Assembly (NCBI RefSeq): GCF_030915465.1
Contig: NZ_CP133267.1
Span: forward strand, 3,068,501-3,132,500
DNA: 64,000 nucleotides
Reading direction: 5' to 3'
Source: Neobacillus sp. PS3-34
GTDB lineage: Bacteria; Bacillota; Bacilli; Bacillales; Cytobacillaceae
This document shows, piece by piece, positions 9,346 to 22,219 of this stretch (positions within the stretch are counted from its first letter, which is position 1; the number at the start of each line of letters is the position of its first letter). A model generated the notes under the pieces. The model was not told where the DNA came from, did no database searches, and worked only from the letters and a program-made list of their open reading frames with translations. A program made the position numbers and the translations under genes.

Positions 9346-9471
9346 TTTATTATCCTGAATTCTTTGAGTAAAACTATCGAATCATAAATTAATAAGAATT
9401 GCGTCATTGTATCAAAACGGAAATTTTCCAAGGAGATTCTCCGTTCATCGGATAAAAAGTGGGTGAATGAA

Positions 9472-10497
9472 ATGATTTCTATTAAAAATGTCCGGAAATT
9501 TTATGCCTCAAAACAAGGCCAGGTAAAAGCAGTCGACGATGTGAACATCGAAATTAACGAGGGTGAAATTTTTGGAGTGATTGGTTATAGCGGAGCCGGG
9601 AAAAGTACACTGATCCGAATGCTGAATGGGCTGGAGATTCCTTCGGAGGGTTCCATTACAGTAGCTGGACGGGTTGTTTCAAAAATTAAAGGCGGGGAGC
9701 TTCGAAAAGCACGCCAGGAAATAAGTATGATTTTTCAACACTTCAATCTTCTTTGGTCCAGGACAGTCCGCGAAAATATTGCTTTTCCATTAGAAATTGC
9801 CGGTGTTGGCAAACAGGAAAGGCTTAAAAGAGTAGACGAATTGATTAAGCTTGTCGGCCTTGAGGGCAGAGAGGACGCTTATCCTTCCCAATTAAGCGGC
9901 GGCCAAAAGCAAAGGGTCGGCATTGCGAGGGCGCTAGCGAATAATCCAAAGGTTTTGCTTTGTGATGAAGCGACTTCAGCACTTGATCCACAAACAACTG
10001 ATTCCATTTTGGAACTTCTTGTGGATATAAATAAGCGGCTTGGATTAACGATTGTCCTAATTACGCATGAAATGCATGTGATCCGAAAAATCTGCCACCG
10101 TGTTGCAGTTATGGAAGGCGGACGGATTGTTGAGCTTGGTCCAGTACTGGAGGTTTTCAAAAATCCACAGCAGCCGATTACGAAAAGGTTTGTCCAGCAG
10201 GTGACTGAGCCGGAGGAAACAAAGGAAACGATCGACCATTTACTTGAGCAATATCATTCTGGGCAGATTGTGCAGCTGACCTTTATCGGTGAAGGAGCGG
10301 AGCAGCCGCTGATCACCAATCTCATTCGCAATTTTGATGTAACGGTTAATATTTTGCAGGGTAAAATTTCGCAAACCCAAAGTGGCTCGTATGGCACACT
10401 TTTTATTCACCTTGATGGTGCTGAGCAAGAAGTGGAAAAAGCAGTCAGCTTTATCGGCGAACAGCAGGTTGGGCTGGAGGTGATCACAAATGGATGA
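9472..10497 (+). CDS. metN: Methionine ABC transporter ATP-binding protein
   Basis: 341-aa ATPase of the MetNIQ D/L-methionine importer. Walker A GYSGAGKST, the ABC signature LSGGQKQRVGIARAL and Walker B VLLCDEATSALDP are all intact. The C-terminal ~80 residues form the NIL domain, which senses methionine in this family. ATG 9472 (MISIKNVRKFY) is preferred over the GTG three codons upstream because GGGTGA is well spaced. Its last bases overlap the metI start (10490), so translation is coupled. Regulated by the S-box upstream. Confidence 0.95.
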   Translation: MISIKNVRKFYASKQGQVKAVDDVNIEINEGEIFGVIGYSGAGKSTLIRMLNGLEIPSEGSITVAGRVVSKIKGGELRKARQEISMIFQHFNLLWSRTVRENIAFPLEIAGVGKQERLKRVDELIKLVGLEGREDAYPSQLSGGQKQRVGIARALANNPKVLLCDEATSALDPQTTDSILELLVDINKRLGLTIVLITHEMHVIRKICHRVAVMEGGRIVELGPVLEVFKNPQQPITKRFVQQVTEPEETKETIDHLLEQYHSGQIVQLTFIGEGAEQPLITNLIRNFDVTVNILQGKISQTQSGSYGTLFIHLDGAEQEVEKAVSFIGEQQVGLEVITNG

Positions 10498-11160
10498 TAA
10501 AAAGTATTTTCAGGATATTGACTGGCAAAGCATGTGGGAAGCAACCAAACAAACTTTGTATATGACTGGAATTTCAGTGGGAGCAACGTTAATTTTAGGT
10601 CTTCTGTTAGGTTTACTGCTTTTCCTGACAACAAAAGGGAACCTTTGGGAGAATCGTCCAGTTAACTCGGTTATCAGTGCGATCGTCAATGTTTTTAGAT
10701 CGATTCCTTTCATTATTTTAATTGTCCTTCTAATACCGTTAACTAAATTACTTGTCCATACCATGATTGGGGAAAACGCAGCCTTGCCAGCCTTAATTAT
10801 CGGAGCTGCACCTTTTTATGCACGCATGGTTGAAATAGGATTGCGAGAAATAGATAAAGGAGTCATTGAAGCGGCAAAGTCAATGGGAGCGACAACCGGA
10901 ACTATCATTTGGAAGGTCCTCCTTCCTGAGTCCATGCCGGCGCTTGTATCTGGTATCACCGTTACGGCAATTGCTCTTGTGGGTTATACTGCGATGGCGG
11001 GAGTAATCGGGCCGGCGGTCTTGGAAACCTTGCTTATCTGGAAGGCTTCCAACGGAACCAAAACGATGTAACGATTATCGCCACGATAATCATTTTGGTT
11101 ATCGTATTTATTATTCAGTTCATTGGTGACTTCATCGCCTCTAAATTAGATAAAAGATAA
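10490..11160 (+). CDS. metI: Methionine ABC transporter permease (frameshifted)
   Basis: Membrane permease of MetNIQ (metP in B. subtilis) with five or more hydrophobic segments and the EAA loop GVIEAAKSMGAT that docks on MetN. As written, the frame breaks at GGGCC 11009-11013: the text reads AGVIGPAVLETLL, but one added base gives AGVIG(A/G)GGLGNLAYLEGFQ and carries on to the TAA at 11158-11160. The repaired length, about 223 aa, is normal. The clean downstream frame suggests an error in the sequence rather than decay. Confidence 0.9.
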
Positions 11161-11175
11161 AAGGAGAGTTCAAAC

Positions 11176-12003
11176 ATGAAAAAATGGTTAAGTGTTCTTT
11201 TAGCATTATCGCTTGCACTAGTATTAGCTGCATGCGGTAATTCCAGCGACAAAAAGGAAGGCAGCAGCAAAAAATTAGTGGTAGGAGCTTCAAACGTTCC
11301 ACACGCTGAAATTTTAGAGCAGGCAAAACCTCTATTAAAAGCAAAAGGTATCGATTTAGAAATCACAAAGTTCCAGGACTATGTTTTACCAAACAAAGCA
11401 TTAGAATCAAAAGAGCTTGATGCTAACTACTTCCAGCACATTCCGTATCTAAAAGCGCAAATTAAAGAAAATGGTTATGATTTTGTTAGTGCAGGCGGAA
11501 TCCACATCGAACCAATCGGTGTTTATTCTAAAAAATACAAAAAGCTAAGCGATCTTCCAAAGGGAGCTCACCTGATTATGAGCAACTCAGTAGCCGATCA
11601 TGGCCGTTTGTTAAGCCTGCTTGAAGCACAAGGCTTGATTAAGCTAAAAGAAGGCATAGATAAAACTACGGCTACGGTTAAGGATGTTGTAGACAATCCT
11701 AAAAACCTGAAGTTTGATACAAATTACGAAGCATCCCTTCTACCTCAAATTTACAACAATGGTGAAGGAGATGCCGTCTTAATCAATTCAAACTACGCGA
11801 TTGATGCGGGATTAAATCCGCTTAAGGACTCTATTGCTATTGAAGACAAGAATTCACCGTATGTAAACATTATTGCGGTTCGCAAAGGCGACGAAAACAA
11901 AAAAGAAATTAAAGCATTAGTAGAAGTACTTCATTCTAAAAAAATCCAGGACTACATCCTAAAGCAGTATAAGGGTGCCGTTGTACCGGTTTCTGGTGAA
12001 TAA
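11176..12003 (+). CDS. metQ: Methionine ABC transporter substrate-binding lipoprotein
   Basis: 275-aa NlpA/MetQ family lipoprotein. A signal peptide with lipobox (LVLAACGN) anchors it at Cys20, after which KLVVGASNVPHAEILEQ starts the binding domain; the FQDYVLPNKALESKELDANYFQH region is diagnostic. RBS AAGGAGAG before ATG 11176. It captures D/L-methionine for MetNI. Last gene of the S-box operon; a 42-nt palindrome follows at once. Confidence 0.95.
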   Translation: MKKWLSVLLALSLALVLAACGNSSDKKEGSSKKLVVGASNVPHAEILEQAKPLLKAKGIDLEITKFQDYVLPNKALESKELDANYFQHIPYLKAQIKENGYDFVSAGGIHIEPIGVYSKKYKKLSDLPKGAHLIMSNSVADHGRLLSLLEAQGLIKLKEGIDKTTATVKDVVDNPKNLKFDTNYEASLLPQIYNNGEGDAVLINSNYAIDAGLNPLKDSIAIEDKNSPYVNIIAVRKGDENKKEIKALVEVLHSKKIQDYILKQYKGAVVPVSGE

Positions 12004-12013
12004 GAGTTAAAGA

Positions 12014-12055
12014 GGCGACAGGCATCTTCCAATATATTGGAAGGTGCCTGTCGCC
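12014..12055. repeat. 42-nt near-perfect palindrome after metQ
   Basis: GGCGACAGGCATCTTCCAATA pairs with TATTGGAAGGTGCCTGTCGCC; 20 of 21 positions are Watson-Crick and one is G-U. It lies 11 bases after metQ and has no T tract, so it may be a bidirectional stop structure, a 3'-end stabiliser or a mobile palindrome rather than a standard terminator. Confidence 0.75.
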
Positions 12056-12120
12056 GTATAGGACCAGATGGATTTCTGCATACTAATTTTGATTAAATTC
12101 AAGATTGGAGTGAAAAGGGA

Positions 12121-12489
12121 ATGGAGTATCATGAGCCTCGAAATTCGACAGAGTCAGCACTTCATAATTATAAGGAAGGGCTTGGAGTATTCACGCAAAA
12201 AATGCCTGAATTAGCACAGCACTATAATGCTTTTACCGAAGCATGCTTTAAGGAAGGCGCTCTTTCAAAAAAAGATAAGCAGCTGATTGCGCTAGGAGTC
12301 AGCCTTTATTCGCAGGACGAATATTGTATTATATACCATGTAAAAGGCTGCCTTGATGAAGGGGCCACCGAGGCTGAAATTTTAGAAGCTATCGGGGTTA
12401 CTGCAGCTTTTGGCGGCGGAGCAGCGATGAGCCAGGCAGTAACGCTTGTGCAGGAGGCAATGTCTGAGTTAGGTCAGCAGCTTCAATAA
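12121..12489 (+). CDS. Carboxymuconolactone decarboxylase / AhpD-like protein
   Basis: 122-aa protein of the CMD/AhpD helical family. The core KKDKQLIALGVSLYSQDEYCIIYHVKGCLDEGATEAEI is split here only for reference: key residues are E, C and H in DEYCIIYH, then Cys in GCLDEGA. The usual CxxC of peroxidase-linked AhpD proteins is not present; the second Cys is displaced. Redox function is therefore uncertain. The RBS is moderate (GGAGTG, 12106-12111). It sits between metQ and the suf operon, a position I recall for similar Bacillus proteins. Confidence 0.8.
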   Translation: MEYHEPRNSTESALHNYKEGLGVFTQKMPELAQHYNAFTEACFKEGALSKKDKQLIALGVSLYSQDEYCIIYHVKGCLDEGATEAEILEAIGVTAAFGGGAAMSQAVTLVQEAMSELGQQLQ

Positions 12490-12600
12490 GAAAATAATAT
12501 CCTTCTCCAAGATTTAACAGCAATTTTTTGCCTGAAATCCGTTTTTATAAGTTTTGTCCGGGTAAATAAATAATGGTCCAACGGACAAGATTTTTAAAAC

Positions 12601-12810
12601 ATGATTCGAAGGGAAGGATTCATTATCAACCATCTTCAGTTGAACTACACAAATGAAATGGAAAAAGCAATGCAGTCAGCCCATGGAGTAGGCTATGCAG
12701 TTTATAGCCAGAAACACGACGTAAGGATGGAAGTAGAACAGAGGCGTGAAGAAGACTATCTTAAGAGCCAGCGGATTGTGGCAGACCTGGATAGAAAAGC
12801 CCACTTATAA
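12601..12810 (+). CDS. Small hypothetical protein, 69 aa
   Basis: Short ORF rich in charged residues: EKAMQSAHGVGYAVYSQKHD, then EVEQRREEDYLKSQRIVADL. The C-terminal half looks helical. ATG 12601 has no good RBS; a purine-rich AAGGGAAGG lies just inside the ORF at 12608-12616, so the real start may differ. A terminator at 12840-12872 lies 30 bases after its stop, which supports transcription. Not recognised. Confidence 0.4.
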   Translation: MIRREGFIINHLQLNYTNEMEKAMQSAHGVGYAVYSQKHDVRMEVEQRREEDYLKSQRIVADLDRKAHL

Positions 12811-13129
12811 TAAAGACATATATTAATGAAGAAATTCGGAAAGTCAGTGAAAAAGTCACTGGCTTTTCTTTTGCCATTGCCACAAACCTCTATACATGAA
12901 TCAAATTCAGATTGGAAAAAATATAAAAGGTTTGTTTTTCAATTTAAAAGCACTCATTCTCATTTGCTTGAAAAAAATTATAGGGATGATCGCCAATTTA
13001 GTTGGCTTTATTTAATACTGTTTAAGAGTTGCTAACACTTTTCATTTGTTATAAGATTGTAATGAGAATAAAATGAGAATAGAAATATGTCATTTTTTTG
13101 AACAAAGACTATTTTTCGGAGGTATATAT
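12811..13129. other. Gene-poor region upstream of the suf operon
   Basis: Holds the terminator at 12840-12872 and then AT-rich DNA. A possible sigma-A promoter is TTGCTA (13028) with a 17-base spacer to TAAGAT, about 80 bases before sufC. A 69-codon ORF here runs through the terminator and has no RBS, so I do not call it. Confidence 0.5.
12840..12872 (+). terminator. Terminator before the suf operon
   Basis: AAGTCAGTGA ... TCACTGGCTT stem followed by TTCTTTT. Confidence 0.8.
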
Positions 13130-13915
13130 ATGGCTGGGTCAACTTTAACGATTAAAGATCTTCATGTTGAAATTGATGGGAAAGAAATTTTAAAAGGTGT
13201 AAACCTAGAAATAAAAGGCGGAGAAATCCACGCGATCATGGGACCAAATGGTACCGGAAAATCTACTCTTTCTTCTGCTATCATGGGACATCCCAAATAC
13301 GAAGTTACAAGCGGCAGCATTACGCTTGATGGCAAGGATGTACTGGAAATGGAAGTTGACGAGCGTGCGCGTGCAGGCCTGTTTTTAGCAATGCAATATC
13401 CGAGCGAAATCAACGGCGTAACAAATGCCGATTTTTTACGTTCAGCGGTTAACAGCCGCTTGGAAGAAGGAAATGAAATTTCATTGATGAAATTCATTCG
13501 TAAGATGGATTCAAAGATGGATTTCCTTGAAATGGATCAGGATATGGCGCAGCGTTATTTAAATGAAGGTTTTTCCGGCGGTGAAAAGAAGCGCAATGAA
13601 ATCCTGCAATTAATGATGCTTGAGCCTAAAATGGCCATCCTGGATGAAATCGACTCCGGTCTTGATATTGACGCTTTGAAGGTTGTTTCAAAGGGAATCA
13701 ATGAAATGCGCAGCGAAGATTTCGGATGTTTAATCATTACACACTATCAGCGTCTTTTAAACTATATCACTCCTGACCATGTGCATGTCATGATGCAGGG
13801 TCGTGTCGTCAAATCTGGCGGACCTGAGCTTGCACAGCGCTTAGAAGCAGAAGGATATGACTGGATCAAGCAAGAACTTGGAATTGAAGATGAAACAGTT
13901 GGGCAAGAAGCGTAA
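13130..13915 (+). CDS. sufC: Fe-S cluster assembly ATPase SufC
   Basis: 261-aa ABC-type soluble ATPase that works with SufB and SufD in a cluster-building scaffold. Walker A MGPNGTGKSTLS, the SufC-type signature GFSGGEKKRNEILQ and Walker B MAILDEIDSGLD are present. ATG 13130 follows CGGAGG; the frame is open further upstream without RBS. First gene of sufC-D-S-U-B, the usual Bacillus order. Uninterrupted, unlike sufS and sufB. Confidence 0.97.
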   Translation: MAGSTLTIKDLHVEIDGKEILKGVNLEIKGGEIHAIMGPNGTGKSTLSSAIMGHPKYEVTSGSITLDGKDVLEMEVDERARAGLFLAMQYPSEINGVTNADFLRSAVNSRLEEGNEISLMKFIRKMDSKMDFLEMDQDMAQRYLNEGFSGGEKKRNEILQLMMLEPKMAILDEIDSGLDIDALKVVSKGINEMRSEDFGCLIITHYQRLLNYITPDHVHVMMQGRVVKSGGPELAQRLEAEGYDWIKQELGIEDETVGQEA

Positions 13916-13935
13916 GCGTTAAGGGAGGATCCAAA

Positions 13936-16904
<2,969 letters not shown>

Positions 16905-16957
16905 CAGGACGTGGAAGGACGTGACGCCCTTTCCGTTCAAAAAGGAGGAAAACGAAG

Positions 16958-18354
16958 ATGGCTAAAAAGATGCCTGAAATCGGTGATTATAAATATGGCT
17001 TTGCCGATAAAGACGTTTCCATATTCCGGTCTAAGCGTGGCTTGACACGTGAAATCGTTGAGGAAATTTCTAAAATGAAGCAAGAACCGCAATGGATGCT
17101 TGATTTCCGTTTGAAGTCACTTGAGCATTTTTACAATATGCCAATGCCTCAATGGGGCGGAGATATGGCTTCTCTAAACTTTGATGAGATTACTTACTAT
17201 GTAAAGCCGTCTGAAAAGTCCGAGAAGTCTTGGGATGAAGTGCCTGAAGAAATCAAGGCTACTTTCGATAAGCTTGGCATTCCGGAAGCAGAACAAAAGT
17301 ATTTAGCGGGTGTATCCGCCCAGTACGAATCTGAGGTAGTTTACCACAATATGAAGGAAGATCTTACGGCCTTCGGAATCGTTTTTAAAGACACTGATTC
17401 TGCATTGAAGGAAAACGAAGATATTTTCCGTGAACATTTTGGAAAGGTTATCCCTCCAACTGACAACAAGTTTTCTGCATTGAATTCAGCTGTATGGTCA
17501 GGCGGATCGTTCATTTACGTGCCTAAAGGGATAAAAGTAGATACGCCATTGCAGGCATATTTCCGCATTAACTCAGAAAATATGGCGAATTCGAGCGTAC
17601 CCTGATTATCGTCGATGAGGGTGCACATGTTCATTACGTAGAAGGATGTACAGCACCTGTTTATACAACGAACTCACTTCACAGTGCCGTTGTAGAAATC
17701 ATCATTAAAAAAGATGCATACTGTCGTTATACAACCATCCAGAACTGGGCAAACAACGTGTTCAACCTCGTTACAAAGCGTGCCGTTTGTGAAGCAAACG
17801 CAACAATGGAATGGATTGATGGTAACATTGGATCTAAATTAACAATGAAGTATCCGGCTGTTATTTTAAAAGGTGAAGGCGCACGCGGTATGACCTTATC
17901 AATTGCGATTGCAGGTAAGGGCCAGCACCAGGATGCGGGAGCGAAAATGATTCACTTGGCTCCAAATACTTCATCAACAATCGTTTCAAAATCAATTTCC
18001 AAGCACGGCGGTAAGGTAACATACCGCGGAGTGGTCCACTTTGGCCGCAAAGCCGATGGCGCACGTGCAAATATCGAATGTGATACGCTGATTATGGATA
18101 ACCAGTCTACATCTGATACCATTCCTTACAACGAAATTTTAAATGACAATATCTCATTGGAGCACGAAGCAAAGGTTTCCAAGGTTTCTGAAGAGCAGCT
18201 GTTCTATTTAATGAGCCGCGGTATTTCTCAACAGGAAGCAACTGAAATGATTGTAATGGGCTTTATAGAGCCATTCACAAAAGAGCTTCCAATGGAATAT
18301 GCAGTCGAAATGAACCGCCTGATCAAGTTTGAAATGGAAGGTTCAATCGGTTAA
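16958..18354 (+). CDS. sufB: Fe-S cluster assembly protein SufB (frameshifted)
   Basis: Main scaffold protein of SUF. The 5' part reads [20 protein letters not shown] and the 3' part [20 protein letters not shown] and [12 protein letters not shown] segments. The frame breaks at 17584-17587: family proteins read [20 protein letters not shown], and the text ATGGCGAATTC lacks one base relative to ATGGGCCAATTC. With that base the gene is 1398 bases, exactly 465 aa, the usual Bacillus SufB length. RBS AAGGAGG precedes ATG 16958. Almost certainly functional in the cell; last gene of the operon. Confidence 0.94.
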
Positions 18355-18370
18355 TCCTTTGAATTGAAAT

Positions 18371-18399
18371 CCGTCTGCCAAGCTGGCAGGCGGTTTTTT
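18371..18399 (+). terminator. Terminator of the suf operon
   Basis: CCGTCTGCCA-AGC-TGGCAGGCGG stem (one G-U) with TTTTTT tail, 17 bases after sufB. Confidence 0.92.
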
Positions 18400-18563
18400 C
18401 TCGGTTGAAAAAGCGTGTTGTTTTCTGAGTGTTAAAAGAAATTGCCTGCTGCATCTACTTTTGCTATAAAAGTTTCATCATACTGGACGATGGGGAAAAT
18501 GAATACATAACAGCATCAGTGTGGCCATCCATTATGCTATGATAATGTTACTGGGGTGATTTT

Positions 18564-19409
18564 ATGATTTATATTGGCGTGACAGGGTGGGGTGACCATG
18601 ATAGTTTATATGGGAATGGCATCAATCCCCGAAATAAATTAAAAGAGTATGCCGGGCATTTTCCGATTGTTGAAGTCGATTCGGCCTTCTATGCCATTCA
18701 GCCTGTCCGAAATGTGGTTAAATGGGTTGATGAAACGCCAGATTCGTTCCAGTTTATCGTAAAGGCATATCAGGGGATGACGGGGCATCAAAGAGGAGAA
18801 ATACCGTTCGAAAGCAAACAAAAAATGTTTATGGCATTTAAGGAGTCTTTAAAGCCCTATCATGAAAAAAATAAATTGGCAATGGTTCTTTTCCAGTTTC
18901 CGCCCTGGTTCGATTGCAAAAGAGAAAATGTGGAATACCTGAGATGGTGCCGGAACGAAATGGGCGATATTCCATGTGCCCTTGAGTTTAGGAACCAGTC
19001 ATGGTACCAGAATGGAATGCGTGACAAAACTTTAGAATTTATAAAGGAAGAAAATTGGATTCACAGCATTTGCGATGAACCCCAGTCAGGCCAAGGCTCG
19101 ATTCCTCTCGTGCTAGAGGCCGTCAATCCTGAAAAAGTGCTTGTTCGGCTGCATGGACGAAATGTGCATGGCTGGCAAAAAAAGAATGCTGAAAATTGGC
19201 GGGAAGTCCGTTACTTATATCGCTATAATCAAAAAGAATTAGAAGAATTGGCAGGTTTTTTTAGAAAGCTGCAAAAAGAATGTGAAAATGTTTTCGTTCT
19301 ATTTAATAATAACTCTGGTGGCGACGCCGCAGATAACGCAAAGCAAATGATAGATATGCTGCAAATTAAATACGAAGGCATGGCTCCAAGACAGCTTGAT
19401 TTATTTTAA
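18564..19409 (+). CDS. yunF: DUF72 family protein YunF
   Basis: 281-aa DUF72 protein with a TIM-barrel fold; the biochemical role is unknown. Family features: N-terminal YIGVTGWGDHD, EVDSAFYAIQP, FQFPPWFDC, ALEFRNQSWY and the late FVLFNNNSGGDAADNA. ATG 18564 follows CTGGGGTGATTTT. It opens a run of co-directional genes yunF-E-D-C in the same order as B. subtilis. Intact. Confidence 0.88.
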   Translation: MIYIGVTGWGDHDSLYGNGINPRNKLKEYAGHFPIVEVDSAFYAIQPVRNVVKWVDETPDSFQFIVKAYQGMTGHQRGEIPFESKQKMFMAFKESLKPYHEKNKLAMVLFQFPPWFDCKRENVEYLRWCRNEMGDIPCALEFRNQSWYQNGMRDKTLEFIKEENWIHSICDEPQSGQGSIPLVLEAVNPEKVLVRLHGRNVHGWQKKNAENWREVRYLYRYNQKELEELAGFFRKLQKECENVFVLFNNNSGGDAADNAKQMIDMLQIKYEGMAPRQLDLF

Positions 19410-19428
19410 TAGGAGAGAAGGATTTTAA

Positions 19429-20250
19429 ATGGAATGGATAGTACTCGTCCTGATTGGCCTTGCCGCGAGTTCACTTGGCTCACTCATCGGCCTTGGAGGG
19501 GGCATTATTGTCGTACCTTCATTGCTCTATTTAGGTACGCTGCCGGGTTTTGACCATATCACGCCACAGGTGGCAGTGGGAACCTCATTGTTTACGATGA
19601 TTTTTACTGGACTTTCTTCAACCCTTTCTTATATGAAGCATAAGACTATCGACTATAAAAGCGGGTTTATTTTCCTTATAGGAAGTGGGCCCGGAAGCAT
19701 ACTTGGCGCATGGGTCACAGAAAAATTAAATCTGCATTCATTCAGCATTTTTTTCGGACTTTTCATTATTTTCGTTTCTGTTGTTTTGACTCTCAAAAAT
19801 AAATTAAAGCCGATACCCTACCGAAAAGACAGAGGAATTATTCGTACCTTTACTGATAATTCCGGGAAGATGTTTGAGTACGGATTTAGTCCTGTAATTG
19901 GTATTATCATCTCTTTTTTCGTCGGGTTTCTTTCCGGTATATTTGGAGTCGGCGGCGGCTCGTTAATGGTTCCGGCCATGATTTTAATATTCTTTTTCCC
20001 GCCGCATGTGGCTGTTGCCACTTCGATGTTCATGATTTTTCCTTCATCAGTACTTAGTTCCATTACCCATATCACTCTTGGGAACGTCCACTGGCTTTAT
20101 GCCCTTGCCCTTATTCCTGGTGCATGGATTGGCGCGAAAGTTGGAGTATATTTAAATACCAAGCTAAAAAGCAAGACAATCGTATTAATTCTTAGGACCA
20201 TCCTTATTGTTGTTGGACTGCGGCTAATTTATCAGGGCTTTTTTGGCTAA
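19429..20250 (+). CDS. yunE: TauE/SafE sulfite-exporter family membrane protein YunE
   Basis: 273-aa membrane protein with about eight hydrophobic segments and the two repeated glycine-rich motifs of the TauE/SafE family: SLIGLGGGIIVVPSLL near the N-terminus and SGIFGVGGGSLMVPAM in the second half. The family exports sulfur oxyanions or organic acids; the substrate here is unknown. RBS AGGAGAGAAGG before ATG 19429. A GGGCCC at 19688 is intact inside this gene, showing that not every such site is damaged. Confidence 0.9.
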   Translation: MEWIVLVLIGLAASSLGSLIGLGGGIIVVPSLLYLGTLPGFDHITPQVAVGTSLFTMIFTGLSSTLSYMKHKTIDYKSGFIFLIGSGPGSILGAWVTEKLNLHSFSIFFGLFIIFVSVVLTLKNKLKPIPYRKDRGIIRTFTDNSGKMFEYGFSPVIGIIISFFVGFLSGIFGVGGGSLMVPAMILIFFFPPHVAVATSMFMIFPSSVLSSITHITLGNVHWLYALALIPGAWIGAKVGVYLNTKLKSKTIVLILRTILIVVGLRLIYQGFFG

Positions 20251-20331
20251 TAGGACCTACTGGCTTCAAAAACCATTTCTATTCAGCCGATGATTAAGCT
20301 TCCAGACAGAAGCCAAAAAGGAAGAGTAAGC

Positions 20332-21683
20332 ATGGAAACCATTCATATCTATCATTCCAATGATATACATAGCCATTTTGAACATTGGCCCCGGATACAT
20401 AGCTTGTTCGAGGAACGGAAGCGGTGGCATAAGGATGCGGGGGATGAGGTGTTCCTCTTCGATATCGGAGACCACATGGACCGCTGGCACCCTTATACGG
20501 AGGCAACAATGGGAAAGGGAAATACAGACCTTTTAAATAATGCGGGTTATACGGCAGTGACGATAGGCAATAATGAAGGTATTACGCTCCCGCATGAAGA
20601 ATTGGATACCCTGTATGAGCATGCAAAATTTGATGTTCTCGCCGCGAATTTGTATCAAGCAGACGGTAATCGTCCCAATTGGCCAAGCCTTTTACTATTT
20701 ATAAAACAAGAAAAGGCACCCGTATTGGTGTAATTGGTTTAACCGTCAATTTCGGGCTTTTTTATGAATTACTTGGCTGGAGCTTAACCGACCCGTTGAC
20801 AGAACTAAAAAGAGTAATGGAGCTTTTGAAGGGACAAACAGACGTTATCATTCTTCTTTCCCATTTAGGCATTAACGAGGATGAAAGAATTGCGGAGGAG
20901 TTTCCCAAAATTGATGTCATTCTGGGGGGGCATACCCATCATATACTCCATGAAGGAAGATTGGTAAATGAAACCCTTTTGGGCGCAGCCGGAAAGCACG
21001 GCCAATATGTTGGGCATATAATGCTCGACGTGTGTCAATCCAAAACCGTAAGGGATAAAAAGGCCATGCTATACGATGTAAATGAATTGCCTGAAAGTGA
21101 ACACGAGCGAAACGATGCCAATTCCTTGATTGAAATAGGAAAACAGCTGCTTGATGAAAAAGTGGTGACACTTTCAAAGGCCATCCAAAGCGATTACTTT
21201 AAAGAATCCGAGCTTCCAAACATGCTGTGTGAAGCACTCAGAGAATGGTGCAATGCGGATTGTGCTTTTTTGAATGCGGGTCTGCTCCTGGGTTCCCTTT
21301 CAGGAGAGGTAACAAAATTTGATTTACACAAAGTCTGCCCTCATTTGATCAATCCATGTACGGTTGAATTGACTGGCAGCGAACTTAAAGAAGTGCTTTT
21401 ACAAGCACGAGATGAAAAATGGCCGCACATGCCGATACTGGGGCTTGGGTTTAGGGGACAAGTGATGGGAAAAATGATATATAACCAGATATCCTTCACT
21501 GAAAATGAGCACAAAGTTATGATAAACGGTGTGAATTTACTACCGGAAAAGGTTTATCGCCTTGCCATACCCGATATGTTTACTTTTGGAAAGTTTTTTC
21601 CTGAAATCTTACGTGCAAAAAGGAAGCAATATTTTTTGCCAGAACTAATGCGTGATTTACTGCAGTGGAAGTTAATGAAATAG
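20332..21683 (+). CDS. yunD: Metallophosphatase / 5'-nucleotidase YunD (frameshifted)
   Basis: Calcineurin-like phosphoesterase with a C-terminal 5'-nucleotidase domain; hydrolyses nucleotides or nucleotide sugars in the family. Metal sites: YHSNDIHSHFEHW, DIGDHMDRW, GNNEG, HLG and GGHTHH. There is no signal peptide, so it is cytoplasmic. The frame breaks at GGCC 20681-20684: one added G gives NWAKPFTIYKTRKGTRIGVI and joins the two parts, about 450 aa in all. ATG 20332 has RBS AAAGGAAGAG. Probable sequence error at GGGCC. Confidence 0.9.
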
Positions 21684-21751
21684 GCAGAATGCCAATACAC
21701 TTTTTCCTGCCTTATACATAAGTTGTTATGGATAGGAAAGGAGTGCTATAA

Positions 21752-22054
21752 ATGATTGATTTGTACCCTGTTGAAATCAGCGGCAAGACCTTTTTGGCAG
21801 TAACTGTTAAGCTTCCAAAAACGACATTGCTGGCGGTTACAGGTGAAAAGGGTTATATCATGTGCGGGGCCCTGGATATAGCACTTTTAAACGAAAAATT
21901 AAAGGATCGGGGGATTATCGCAGGTAGGGCTGTCGGGGTTAAAACAATCGATCAGCTGCTAAATGCGCCGCTTGAATCCATTACTATAGAAGCAGAAAAA
22001 CTTGGAATCCATAATGGGATGCCTGGAAAGGATGCTTTGCTGCTAATGAATTGA
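21752..22054 (+). CDS. yunC: YunC family protein (DUF1805)
   Basis: 100-aa DUF1805 protein, function unknown, found beside yunD in Bacillus. Family features: TGEKGYIMCGALDIALLNEK and the C-terminal LGIHNGMPGKDALLLMN. RBS GGAAAGGAG before ATG 21752. A GGGGCCC at 21867 is intact. The stop overlaps the start of the terminator. Confidence 0.88.
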   Translation: MIDLYPVEISGKTFLAVTVKLPKTTLLAVTGEKGYIMCGALDIALLNEKLKDRGIIAGRAVGVKTIDQLLNAPLESITIEAEKLGIHNGMPGKDALLLMN

Positions 22055-22086
22055 CAGTTTGCCATGAAGGCAGGCTGTCATTTTTT
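22052..22086 (+). terminator. Terminator of yunC
   Basis: TGACAG..TGCC-ATGAA-GGCA..CTGTCA stem with T6 tail, overlapping the yunC stop codon. Confidence 0.88.
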
Positions 22087-22219
22087 ATAGAAAGTATAAG
22101 TAAAGTTTTCAACTTAGAACAGTTTCTAGCTCAAGCGGTAGCGCTTTTCTTATACATATAGTGGAATATTAAGTTGAATTTAGGCGAATGTCGAAAAAAA
22201 AGATGAAAAAGGTTACTAT

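Noticed and set aside
12826..13035. 69-codon ORF before sufC
   Set aside because: It runs through a clear terminator hairpin and an AT-rich promoter region, has no RBS and low-complexity product.
22123..22150. Third copy of the 'ctagctccagcgc' repeat
   Set aside because: Only the very ends resemble the element and the match is short; noted as a possible relic but not listed as a feature.
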